Source: Dendrocalamus latiflorus (taxonomy: Eukaryota; Streptophyta; Magnoliopsida; Poales; Poaceae). Taken from it: 64,000 nt of DNA. The translations under genes were made by a program, and so were the position numbers. This document shows positions 1 through 10,932 of this stretch, in pieces. Every line of letters begins with the position of its first letter. Positions within the stretch are counted from its first letter, which is position 1. Where the stretch lies: NCBI GenBank assembly GCA_017311315.1, contig CM029660.1, positions 28,423,071-28,487,070 on the forward strand. Reading direction: 5' to 3'. The notes under the pieces were generated by a model. The model saw nothing but the letters and a program-made list of their open reading frames with translations. It ran no database searches and was not told where the DNA came from.

Positions 1-1542
1 TTTATAGTGGGATCCCCAACGAGTATCTCCTGGCCTACCTAAACCCATCTCTTGATTCAAACCCCGACCACTTTCAATGTCACCCAATTCCAAAGCTTCT
101 ACAATTTGTTGAGCTTGAGCTACTCGAAGCATTTGATGTTTCTTACAAGAAAGCCCAATAGCATTCAACAAATGCCCAAGTTGCTCAAAGAACCAAACAC
201 AATCACCATTCTCCTTAGCAACAGCCACAAGAGTTAATTGAAGTTGATGTGCAAAGCAATAGACATAATAAGCAGAAGGAGATTCATTCATAATCAGCTT
301 TTTTAGGCCACTAACCTCACCTTTCATGTTACTAGCTCCATCATATCCTTGACCACGAACTCTAGACAAGCTCAATGAATGTTTCATAAGTAAATTCTGG
401 ATGGCATCTTTAAGTGTCAAAGCAGTAGTGTTTTCAACATGCACAACACCAAGAAATCGCTCAACAACCCTCCCTTTCTTATCAACATAACGCAAGCAAA
501 GAGCCAACTGCTCATTTTGGTACACATCACTTGACTCATCAGCAAGTATTGCAAAAAAATCATCTCCAATATCTTCCTTGATAAGTTTAGTGGTTTCTTT
601 AGCACAACATTCGATAAGTTGTTTCTGAATTTTAGGGGATGTCATCTGACAATTCCGTGGAGCATTCTTTAGAACAACCTTGTTAACCTCTTCAAAATTT
701 TCTGCTAACCAATTTAGAAGTTCAAGAAAATTTCCTCTGTTATGTGACTCTTCACTTTCATCATGTCCACGACAAGCCAACCCTTGCCGTAAAAGAAATC
801 TTAAGCACTTAAGTGAGTAGGTTAGGCGGGCTTTATAGACAATCTTGTCATGCTTGCTTCTCTTGTGTAAAGATTTTCTAATTGATGCATTAGGTCTAAT
901 GAACAAATCATATTTCTCTTGAGCTAGATTGTGTGCACTACTAACAGAACCAACATGTTTGTCAAATCTGTCCAAATGGTTCCATTGTCTAAACCCCTCA
1001 TTCACAAAACTATCCCCGCCAACATAATTAGTTCTGTCCTTAAACAAGTAGCAAACAAAACAGAATGCAACATCTTTTTCCTCACTGTATTCAAGCCAAT
1101 TATACTTATCAAACCAGCTACGCATAAAGCGACGTTTACCTCCAACATTTCTCTATGGAAAATTTTGTAGTGCTGGTCGACAAGGCCCAAGTGCAATATA
1201 TCTCCTCCTAACTTCATCTTGCAGGTTTGCATCATAATCTGTGATAGCAATCCTTTTACCAGGATCATGGGGAAGATAATCAACGTCATCATCATAATCT
1301 TCCCACCAATCTTCATCTTCAGATTGTGGACTTGCAACTTGTGGTTTTGATGCTTCTGTGCTTCCATTTCCAAATTGAGGTTCTGTTTCTACAATTGCAA
1401 GTTCTTGTCCCTTGTTGCATCCAACCTCTTGTACAGGTTCTGGAGAGTTGCTCTGAACTACAGATTTTTGTTTCTTTTCAGCCCTCCCCCACATAGATTT
1501 CAAATCGACAAATTTCTTCTTCTTCTTTGAATTCTCTACAAC
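1..1542 (-). pseudogene. hAT transposase (TTF-type zinc finger, DUF4371), partial, one in-frame stop
   Basis: This is a cut-and-paste transposase. The exon appears to begin at 1542, just after a minus-strand TTTTTAG acceptor, with a lysine-rich start (KKKKK) that could be a nuclear localisation signal, then an acidic segment (DEDWWEDYDDDVDYLP), then DPGKRI...GPCRPALQNFP. A TAG stop at 1155-1153 interrupts the frame. The same frame then stays open to the window edge, with the TTF-type motif (RSWFDKYNWLEY, CFVCYLFK), an acidic motif ADESSD, GYDGASNMKGE and FAHQLQL, all family landmarks in the expected order. About 380 residues after the stop are open. Either the stop is a recent lesion in an otherwise intact copy, or an unseen splice avoids it. 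The C-terminal dimerisation region lies outside the window. Confidence 0.82.
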
Positions 1543-2689
1543 CTAAAAATATTGCACATTTGTTCAATTCACCATTGAAGAACAGGAGAGTCCAAGAGTA
1601 TTAAGTATAAAATTGACCTTGTGTACAGGGGCGGCATGGCCGTCGGGAGCGCCGCCACCGTTGAAGCTGGAATAGGGGAGGAGCTACCGCCGCCGCATGG
1701 GCCGCCTGGCCATGGGGACTTCTTCGCCGTCGTCGCCGTGTCACTGTCGACCATTGGGTGTGGCTTAATACTTCAGCTAGGGGTTTGTACTTCTGTGTTT
1801 GTACTTCTGAACACGTGAAATCCAAGTTAAAAGCACATGGTCAGCTTATCAATCAAGATCAGCAATTCTCGTAAAAGATCCCATTAGCTTTGTTCCATGA
1901 CCAATACTGGTCAGAGATGCACAAATTATGGATCTGCACTGCACACATCAACAAATAAACATTCTCCTACAAGTAACACATTGCTATATATACACATCAT
2001 GATCCTAGCAGCAGCACAAGATCACCTCAGAATCCAACAAATGTGGCAGTGGTCTATTTAAATTATAATCTAAGCCTTCACCCCCGAGCCCCGGACCATA
2101 ATTTCAGAGCAATTATCACATCAGAAATCAGATCATTTTCAGAGAACATATCCTAACTCAACTCAGGCCACCAGAAAGATGTAAAATGTGGCCGTGCAAA
2201 TGCCAGATCTGCGATTGTTTTGGGGGAGAGGTAAGGGTACCTTGTAGGAGCCATCAGGCTGCTGCTGACCGAGCCTCTGGATCTCTTCCTTCTCAGGGGC
2301 CAGATCTTCCTTCTCCTTGAGCCTCCTGGGTCGCCTGGGCCTGTGGGCTGTCCGCCGGAGCCCGGAGCTCAGGAGCTGTGGATGGGAGCCGCGTGATTGT
2401 GGCCGTGTCGGCGCGTCGCCCGGTCGCCGGCTGTGGCGGCTGCCGGCTGCGCAAGAGGCAGAGGCACAGACGGAGCAAGGCAGCCGCATGAGAACTAAGC
2501 AGCCAGGCAGCAGGAGTCCCAGGCAGCAAGGCTAGGGTTAGGTTAAGAAATACCATTTGGGCCTTTTGGGCTTTTGGCTAGTGGGCTTTTTTCTATATAT
2601 ATGAAATATATATTACATATATTTGATTTTTTGCAAAAACATTTGGGGGTACAACTGTACCCCCATGTCCCACTGTGCGTCCGCCCCTG
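1..2689 (-). mobile_element. hAT-type DNA transposon, right end and about half of the element
   Basis: The terminus is at 2689: read on the minus strand the element begins CAGGGGCGGACGCAC, a terminus typical of grass hAT-like elements that encode a TTF-zinc-finger/DUF4371 transposase. The transposase (1-1542) reads in the same direction and runs off the left edge, so the other terminus and the second copy of the 8-bp target duplication (candidate TCTCTCGG at 2690-2697) cannot be seen. Between transposase and terminus lie 1.1 kb of leader or intron, with GC-rich patches at 1620-1770 and 2220-2530 that may be an upstream non-coding exon or captured host sequence. The family call is by recognition; the boundary rests on one end only. 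Confidence 0.75.
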
Positions 2690-3047
2690 TCTCTCGGTGA
2701 TGAGGCACTACAAGTCGCATACTCGTCCTAATTGCCGAATAGGGCATCCACCTCGCCTTGTTCCTAACACGATCACCCTCGTCCCACGCGGATCCTTAGA
2801 ATCTGGATACTCCATGTCCCACTTGATGTAGTCCCCGGCTGGATTGGGATCTAACATGGGAATTAATAGCAAGTGTGAGTACAAACGTACTCAGCAAACA
2901 TTAATAGCAATAAATACAACTCTATGATTTATCTCTTTTCTCTTAATTTCATTTTCTATCTCTTTTCTTCATAAAATAGGCTGTCGAATTAAGTGGAATT
3001 GTCAGGGTTTTAGTATTTGAATACTACTAGTCACCTGGTGAGAAGAA

Positions 3048-3095
3048 AGACCCCAATAGTCTCTATAGCCTAGACCCCAATAGTCTCTATAGCCT
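3048..3095. repeat. 24-bp tandem duplication
   Basis: Two adjacent near-perfect copies of a 24-bp unit beginning AGACCCCAATAGTCTC. It is a small local duplication in non-coding sequence. Confidence 0.8.
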
Positions 3096-4135
3096 TCAAT
3101 CTAAGAGACATGTATGAATTCATGATTTTATTTAGTATTGCGCATGCTTGCACCACTTTATCTATAGCTACTCTGAGCTCTTTAAAACTAGGTCTTCCAC
3201 ATTTCTTTAGATGCGGTGCCAAGTCCAGAGTACAGAATATTTTCCTAGTTCCGTTGTTATATCTCCACTCAACTATTCTTAGTCGGTGGCCCAGGACGAT
3301 TTCTCACCCTCACCCGACACCCACTGACCTTGAAGTAGTCATTGATTGGGGTGGTCTCTCCCACACCCAAAACTTCTCAGTGCTAATATATGCATCTAGG
3401 ATCCACCACTTCTAAGCTCTATACCAGTTCTGGTTTTCTCCACCTAGTATATTACTTACCCATGTGGAGAGAATAATAACGACGCAAGGTAGCATTTTTT
3501 GCTCGTTACAAGATGAGAAAATGGTTGACACTAGAAGTGCAGCCCTTTGCCCGAGTGAAAGTTGATTGGTCCTTATGTTATAACCATATGTAGAAGGCCC
3601 CACCTTTCCTTCTCTTTCCTGACCAAGGCACCCTCTACCATCTTATTATTCATAGCTTGCAGCCCAGCTGCTCCTTTCACCTAGACTACTCTTTTCTCTT
3701 ATCTCTTTCTTTCTTCATTTATCCACATTTCTTTTAAAAAGATATTTTAATGCAACAGATGATAATATAAGCTGTACAAAATTTAGTTTTATTAATTAAC
3801 ATAACTAATTAAAATGATCAAGTGATGAGCTTGCCTTGGTACATGCCAAATGCCTCAGTATCAACCGTGGCTAGATCAGCTACCTCTTCCTGCCCCGGTT
3901 CATCCTCTACATTATAGAGTAGACTTTACGGTTTAAGTAATCTAGTGAAGGGACAATTTCCACGTTTTATGGTAGTTAGCTCGATTTAGGGGTGGCTTTT
4001 ACTTGTCTAACCTGATGCTATTATCAACGATTAGATTATTTCTAATGCCCTAATTTATTTTTGCATTTAGTACCCTAATCTCTCTTTCCCTGGTCGGCCT
4101 ACTCACATGGCACATTGACCCAGCTTGCAATCGAC

Positions 4136-4350
4136 CGCTCTGGCCCAACACGCACGCACACACATGGGCCAGCACACATGCACACACGCTGGCCCACACG
4201 CATGCCACACACTCACATGGCCCAACCCACACACACACTGGCCCACACATGCACGCCATGTACACACACGGCCCAGCACACCCAACACTTAGGCACGCAC
4301 AGGCTAACACACACACATGGTGCAGCACACACACAAACTAACACACGCAC
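4136..4350. repeat. CA-rich irregular repeat with CACATGGCCCA phrases
   Basis: About 215 bp of CA-dominated sequence in which ACACACATGGCCCA-like phrases recur at irregular spacing. It is a degenerate microsatellite; the Cys-rich or His-rich ORFs on either strand are by-products of the repeat. Confidence 0.75.
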
Positions 4351-5261
4351 GCACGCCACCTCCTCTCTCTGCCTCCCGATCCCCTTTTGTCTTCCCTTGG
4401 TGTCTCACCGATTCACTCAACTTCGCCCCCTACTCGCCATCAGCTGCCTCCTCCATCGGTGGTGGTGAGAAAGGCTGACGGTTGAGCTGCCGTGATGGTA
4501 CTTGGGAGCTTGAATGCACTGGGAAGCATGCTACTTGCCAAGGGTGCACTGATGGCCACCCACGAGTCCGCTGCCGTGAACCATGACCCTATCTAACTGA
4601 GGTGAGAGCTAGCTTCTATCCTATTTTTCAATGCTACTCTACTCGGTCGGTGAGGCCTTTGTGCTGTGCTGGTGCATGTGCTATGGGGACAAGAAAGGGA
4701 TGGGTGGGGTGACCTACATGGCTTGGTCGGATAGGAAATGGAATGACGATGGTAGTGGTGCTCCTCACGTGCGCTCTCGGTTGGTCGGCCTCCTTCTCTG
4801 GTCCTTGTCATCCTTGGCTGGTCTTAGGCGGTTCTTGGCTCCTAGGCCGTCATGGTCGCGATCCTCTCCCTGTTGATCTTTCCCAACTCCTCTAGATGCC
4901 TTCTTCTCCCCCTTGGCTTCTCACTATGGCGCCGACTCCTAGCTTTCTCTCTCCTAGTTTTTTGCTCTTGGCTCCAGTGGGAAGGGGCTGGGGTGGAGAG
5001 GTGAAATGGGATGGTGAGTGAGGAAATGGCGAGTGAGGAAAATGTGCTCTTCCTCTGTGCTAGCTGGTGGCTTGGTTAAGAAGGGAGGAGACACGGTCTC
5101 TCTGGCTTGGTTCGATCTTATCGCTGGCTCCCTCTCTGGTTGTTGTATGATGGGTAAAACGGAGGTAACCCTTATGGACCAAAGGTCCTTAGGGTGGTTT
5201 CGGCACTATGGGTTGGTTTTCTATTGTTTGAGGTAAGGTCGGTAAAATTTGAAGTGGGTGT

Positions 5262-6092
5262 TGTTGGACTTAACCATCACCTACAGACATTACAGTAGTC
5301 TTAGTCGTACTACATTATTACGTGCGTTAAGTGAGTTAGTGCGTGCGTCAAGAGTATTAGTGCGTGCGTTTTGTAACTTCATGAATGTCATGAATAGCTC
5401 GAACGTGGGATGGCGCGTCATGAAGAGCTGGACATGGCGGGTATCCTAGGTTAGTTATTTCTTTTTCACAGTTAAAAGATCAATGGAGAAAACACCGCAA
5501 ACAAATTTTGGGTGGCACAAAAATATTGTTGTCTCCTGAGTTCACTATTCTCCAGCGAGTCAGCGATCCACGAGTGTTGAGTCTTCGTGATCATCACTCG
5601 CTTCGAGTACATTCCTTCATAGTCATAACTCGCTTCGAGTATGTTCCTTCGTGGTCATAGCTCACTTCGAGTACGTTCCTTCATGGTCGTAGCTCACTTC
5701 GATACGTTCCTTTGTGGTCGTAGCTCACTTCGAGTACATTCCTTTATGGTCATAGCTCACTTCGAGTACGTTCATTCATAGTTGTAACTCGTTCCTTCAT
5801 GATCATAGCTTGTTTCGAGTATGTTCCTTTGTAGTTGTAACTCACTTCGAGTACGAGTTACTTCATGGTCGTACGAATAGTATTTACCGAGTATTGTAGT
5901 AGAGTAATGTTCTACGAGCACTGTAGTAGAGTACTATTCATCCAAGCAGTTCTTTCGAGTACTCACGATCGAAGCTTCCGAGTACTCACAGTCGAAGTCT
6001 TTTGAGTACTCAAGGTTGAAGCTTCTGAGAACTCACGGTTGAGACTTTCACAAGTTTTCTGACTACGTTGTGTGCTCTGACTTACTGCAACA
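5262..6092 (+). repeat. 5' LTR of the copia element (831 bp)
   Basis: It begins TGTTG and ends CAACA, giving the usual short inverted termini. The middle (about 5590-5862) holds roughly eight copies of a 32-bp unit around CACTTCGAGTACGTTCCTTC. The downstream part (about 5930-6050) holds four shorter repeats containing GAGTACTCAC. No clear TATAAA box was found. Confidence 0.93.
5590..5862. repeat. 32-bp tandem repeats inside the 5' LTR
   Basis: About eight imperfect units, mostly 32 bp, with core CACTTCGAGTACGTTCC and a trailing GTCGTAGCT. Copy number differs from the matching block in the 3' LTR (about 10422-10650), as expected of a replication-unstable tandem array. Confidence 0.85.
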
Positions 6093-6094
6093 AG

Positions 6095-6106
6095 TGGTAT
6101 TAGAGC
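6095..6106 (+). promoter_or_regulatory. Primer binding site (initiator tRNA-Met type)
   Basis: TGGTATTAGAGC lies 2 nt after the 5' LTR. It differs at one position from TGGTATCAGAGC, the usual plant copia site complementary to the 3' end of initiator tRNA-Met. Confidence 0.85.
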
Positions 6107-6131
6107 AAGCACAGTGGTTGATCCTGCCACG

Positions 6132-6830
6132 ATGTCGGAGCATGAATCAAGATCTCCATCATGGACACCACCACCACCAAGAGCCCGCATCCACGATGAA
6201 GGCGACAAGAGCGGCAATGAAGGCTGCGAGGTCATGGTGTAGCATGTGGTGAAGGAGATGGGTGGCATGATGGTCTACCTCATGCTGACGCGCACAAACT
6301 ACAGCAATTGGTCCCTCCTGATGAGGATCAATTTGCAGGCACAAGGACTTTGGGAGGTGATTGAGCCCGGAGACGCCATTGACTACCGCAATGATCGCTT
6401 GGTGTTGTCGACAATCTTGCATGCCGTGCCGACTAAGATGTTGGCAACTCTTGCCATCAAGAACATGACGAAACAGGCATGGGACGCTGTGAAGGTAATG
6501 CGCATGGGCACTGAGCAGATGTGCGAAGCCAAAGCGCAAATGTTGCACTCAGAGTTTTCGTGCGCAAGAAAAAGAAGGAGCACGATGAAGGCTCTTCTAG
6601 TAATGAGAAGAATTGAGGTAGCGGCGGTGATCAATGTTGCGGCAAGCAACCTGGTCGTGGGCATGGCAATGGTAGCCGCGATGGTAGAGATTCTATGTTG
6701 TTTGCTGGTGGCCGTGACATGATGAATGTCAAGTGTTACAATTGTAACAACTATGGGCATTTCTTGAAGGACTGTCGTAAGCCACATTGCAAGCGCAAGG
6801 AAATGACAAACCTGGTGTAGGTGCAGGATG
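6132..6830 (+). pseudogene. Copia gag remnant with CCHC zinc knuckle
   Basis: The frame opens at ATG 6132, is stopped after 36 codons (TAG near 6240), then continues in the same frame with YLMLTRTNYSNWSLLM, the start of a copia gag (UBN2-like) domain. A frameshift near 6570 breaks the C-terminal half. The zinc knuckle CYNCNNYGHFLKDC (CX2CX4HX4C) is intact at 6734-6775 in another frame. Gag packages the RNA into virus-like particles; this copy cannot encode it as it stands. Confidence 0.85.
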
Positions 6831-6873
6831 ACGCACCGATGTTGCTGATGGCGGGCATTGCGAGCTTGCTCAG

Positions 6874-9800
6874 GTGGCCATTAACACAACACAAGTTGTG
6901 TACCTTAACAAAGAGAAGGTGGTGCCAATCGATTCATGCGACAACAAGTGGTACCTCGACACAGGTGCGAGTAACCACATGACTGGCGATAAGAACATAT
7001 TCACCTCACTGGATAATCATGTGAAAGGCAAGGTGAAATTTGGTGATGGCTCAACGGTGGAAATATGTGGAAAAGGCTCCATGTTATTTCAGTGCAAAAA
7101 ATTAGGAGCATCGGGTGCTCACGGAGGTATACTACATCCCTCGACTACGGTCTAACATCATTAGTCTTGGCCAACTCAAGGAGGATCGAAGATGGCGAGC
7201 TGAACATCTTCGACCAGGAATGAGTGCTACTGGCATGGTTGCATCGGTCAAGAAACAGGCTATACACTCTTGTCCTGAACCTGAGCACACCCATATGCCT
7301 GATATCGAAGGCGAACGAGGTGGCATGGCGCTGGCACGCGCATTACAGTCATATCAGCTTTCATGCCCTACATGACCTGAGCACCAAGAATATAGTCGAG
7401 GGGGTACCCTTCATCAAACGACTGGAACAGTTCTATGATGGGTGCGTACTTGACAAGCAATATCGAGCGTTGTTCCCATATGCCTCAATGTACCGTGCCA
7501 AGAATGGCCTTGAGCTGGCTCATGGTGACTTATGCAGCCCGATTACACCAGCCACACTAGGAGGCAGCTGTTACTTCCTGCCGATCGTGGATGATCATAG
7601 CCATTTTATGTGGCTCGAGATGATCAAGATGAAGGACAAATCATTCAAGTTCTTCATGAAGATCAAGCCATCATCGAAAACGAGATCGGCTTCAATTTGA
7701 AGGTATTTCGAACCAATCGTGGAGGGGAGTTCAACTCCAACTTCAACGACTGCTGCGATGAAATGGGCATCAAGCGGTATACGATTGCACTATACTTGCC
7801 GCAACAAAATGGTGTCATGGAGCACTAGAACCAAACAATTGTGGAGATGGCTTTCAGTATGATGAAGAGCATAGCGATGCCTGCCATGTTTTTTGGCAAG
7901 GCAGTAAAGACGGCGGTGCACGTCCTGAATTGTGCACCGACTCGGGGGCTAGACAGTGTAACTCCGTACGAGGCGTGGTATAAGAGGAGGCCTAAAGTCT
8001 ACTACTTCTGCAAATTCGGTTATGTGGCACACATCAAGAAGGTTGGCCCTGGCGTCACCAAGCTCTCCGACTGCACCACGCCAATGGTGTTCATAGGGTA
8101 CAAGGAGGGTTCAAAGGCTTATCATATCTATGATCTGGTCACAAAGAAGCTCCATGTGACACATGATGTCGTGTTCAAAGAAGAGAAGTAATGGGACTAG
8201 ACAACATCATCTTCATTGACTGATGTCAGCGAATTCGACAAGTTCACCATCGAGTACGATGTCACGAGTGGCACATTAGTGGACGTCGATTGCACTACGT
8301 CTTCGACAACAATGAATACGCCTATGACGCCATAGGCGGTGGAACCACTCTAGCCCACAACATTGTCTAGAGCTACGATGCAGTAGGCAACACCATCGAC
8401 TAGCAGATTGCATGATTCTAAAGGTATGCCACTGAGGTATCGCACGGTGTCAAATATCTGGCACAACTAAAGCGGTGCAAATCAATAATACCGAGTATGC
8501 TGATGAAGTCGTGGAGTATGGTGACCTCTGTCTCCTTGGTGCAGAGGAGTCCACGAGCATACAGGAGGCACTCTTAGACATAGCATGGAAACAGGCTATG
8601 TACGAAGAGTTAAAGTCTATCTACGACAATAACACTTGGGAGTTCACCGCACTCCCTACTGGTCATAGAGCAATCAGACTCAAATGGGGTCTTCAAGGTG
8701 AAAAAAGATCCTCAATGTAACATTGTTAAGCATAAAGCTCGCTTGGTTGCAAAAGGATATGCACAGCGAGAGGGGGTGGATTTCAATGAAGTATTTGCAC
8801 CGATGGCTCACATTGAGACAGTGGGAGTGCTGATCGCACTGGTGGTGCACGGTGGCTAGCAAATACATCATATGGACGTAAAGTCCGCATTCTTGAATGG
8901 TGATCTAGTCAAGGAGGTGTATGTTCAACAGACTCTAGGGTACGTCGACAACAAGCACAAGAACAATGTGCTAAGGATCGCAAGGCCTTATACAGGCTGT
9001 GGCAGGCACCACGAGCCTAAAACTCAAAGTTAGACACCAATTTGGTGTCACTTGTGTTCACGAGAAGTCCACTCGAGCATGCGGTATACCGGCAGAAAAA
9101 AGGTAATACATTCTTGCTCATGGGGGTGTACGTCAACGACCTCATCATCACCGGCTCAAACATCGACGACATCATCGAGTTCAAGGCCCAGATGAAGGAA
9201 CTATTTAGCATGACTGATCTTGGTTTGCTAAGTTATTATTTGGGTATCGAGGTCAAGCAAGAAGACAGGAAGATCATGCTATCACAGAGTAGCTATGCAT
9301 GCAAGATTTTGGAAGCAGCGAGAATAGCACAGTGTAATATGTGCTCAACGCCGATGGAGAATCGGTTGAAGTTGAGCAAGAAAGATGGTAGTGCCGCCGT
9401 CAACGCCACTTAGTACCACAACATTGTCAGAAGTCTTCGCTACCTTGTGAACACGAGGCCAGACATTGCTTATGCTGTGGGAATTGTTAGCAGGTACATG
9501 GAGGCACCAACGTCACAACATTTGGCCACGGTGAAGCATATTCTTTTACGTGAGAGGCACGACTGGATTCGGGTGCTGTTACATGAGGGCAAGCATGCCT
9601 AATCCTGAACTTGTCAGATATAACGACAGTGACTTGGTGAGCAACACAGAAGACCGCAAGAGCACCGTGGGTACCACATTTTTCTTGGTCCAAGTTTGAT
9701 CACTTGGGTGTTGCAGAAGCAGAAGATTGTGGCGCTATCCTCATGTGAAGTAGAGTACGTCACGGCAACCACAGCAGCATGCCAGGCAATCTAGCTAACT

Positions 9801-10094
9801 CGGCTCATCGAAGACCTAATGGGAGTGGAGCCAAAGAAGGCAAAGCTGCTCATGGACAACAAGTTGGCAATTGCTTTGTGCAAGAATCCTGTGCTCCATG
9901 ATTGCAGCAAACACATTGATACAAGGTATCATTTCATTCATGACTGCATTGAAGATGGCAAAATAGATGTGGAGCACGTCGGTATAAATGAGCAGCTGGC
10001 TGACATTCTTACGAAGGCCCTTGGTTGTGTCAAGTTCATCGAATTGAGGCAAAAGATCGGGGTGGTCGAGGTGAAGCCGATGCGCCATGGTTAG
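6874..10094 (+). pseudogene. Copia pol remnant: protease, integrase, reverse transcriptase, RNase H
   Basis: Domains come in copia order across several frames. The protease motif is WYLDTGASNHMTGD near 6945-6990. The integrase zinc-finger region has lost one cysteine of its CxxC pair (YDGC). The integrase core follows (GDLCSPITP, VDDHSHFMW, then an RTNRGGEFNS motif near 7710). Reverse transcriptase has KARLVAKGYAQ and AFLNGDLV-like motifs and the catalytic loop YVND where YVDD is expected. RNase H ends with KHIDTRYHFI and LADILTKALG. At least four stops or frameshifts separate these blocks. The altered catalytic residue plus breaks show the copy is dead. Confidence 0.9.
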
Positions 10095-10102
10095 GGGTGA
10101 TA

Positions 10103-10927
10103 TGTTGGACCTAACCATGTCACACTTACAGACGTTATAGTAGTCTTAGTCATACTACATTAGTGCATGCGTTAAGAGTATTAGTGTGTGCGTTTTGTAA
10201 CTTCATAAATGTCATGAATAGCTCGGAAGTAGGATGGCGTGTCATGAAGAGATGGACGTGGCAGGTATGCCAGGTCAGTTATTTCTTTTTCGCAGTATAA
10301 AAGATCAATGGAGAAAACGCCGCAAACTAATTCTGGGTGGCACAAAAGCACTGTTGTCTCGTGAGTTCATTGTTCTCCAACGAGTCTAGCCATCTAGGAG
10401 TGTCGAGTCTTTGTGATCGTCACTCGCTTCGAGTATGTTCCTTCGTAGTCATAGCTCACTTTGAGTACATTCCTTCGTAATCGTAGCTTGCTTTGAGTAC
10501 GTTCTTTCGTGGTCGTAGCTCACTTCGAGTACGTTCCTTCACGTCATAGCTCACTTCGAGTACGTTCCTTCGTGATCATAACTCATTCATTCATGGTTGT
10601 AGCTCATTTCAAGTGTGCTCCTTCATGGTCGTAACTCACTTCAAGTACGAGTTATTTCATGGTTGTAAGAGTACTGTTCGCTGAGTACTGTTCGCTGAGT
10701 ACTGCAGCATAGTACTATTTTACGAGTACTGCAGCAGAGTACTATTCTGCGAGTACTATAGCAAAGTACTGTTCATCCAAGCAGTTCTTCCGAGTACTCA
10801 TAGTTAAAGCTTCTGAATACTCACAGTCAAAGTCTTTCGAGTACTCAAGGTCGAAGCTTCCGAGTACTCATGGTTCAGATTTGCACAAGTCTTCCGACCA
10901 CGTTGTATGCTCCGACTTGCCGCAACA
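10103..10927 (+). repeat. 3' LTR of the copia element (825 bp)
   Basis: It is a diverged copy of 5262-6092, with the same termini and the same two internal repeat blocks. A G-rich stretch (TTAGGGGTGATA, 10091-10102) directly upstream is the likely polypurine tract. Confidence 0.93.
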
Positions 10928-10932
10928 GGTGT

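Larger units (their letters stand above)
2690..5256. other. No gene recognised; old repeat debris, probably LTR-derived
   Basis: This stretch has no long credible ORF. Several phrases (a minus-strand GCTGAGTACGTTTGTACTCAC-like run near 2870-2900, AT-rich 3730-4080, then a GC-richer part with simple repeats) resemble gypsy LTRs of grasses, but no LTR pair, PBS or target duplication is visible. The hAT terminus at 2689 suggests this was the sequence into which that element inserted. The LTR origin is an inference. Confidence 0.3.
5262..10927 (+). mobile_element. Ty1-copia LTR retrotransposon, complete but inactive
   Basis: A full-length element of 5,666 bp. The LTRs at 5262-6092 and 10103-10927 both begin TGTTGGAC and end GCAACA, and the element is flanked by a perfect 5-bp target duplication GGTGT (5257-5261 and 10928-10932). 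The order is LTR, tRNA-iMet-type PBS, gag with zinc knuckle, protease, integrase, reverse transcriptase, RNase H, polypurine stretch, LTR. Integrase lying before reverse transcriptase defines copia. Coding is broken by several stops and frameshifts, and the LTRs differ at many positions and by small indels, so the insertion is old. Confidence 0.95.

Noticed and set aside
4050..4470. Cys-rich and His/Thr-rich ORFs
   Set aside because: Products of the CA-rich repeat; no homology and no coding signature.
5590..5862. CRISPR-like array
   Set aside because: Units are contiguous 32-bp tandem repeats with no unique spacers and lie inside a plant LTR.
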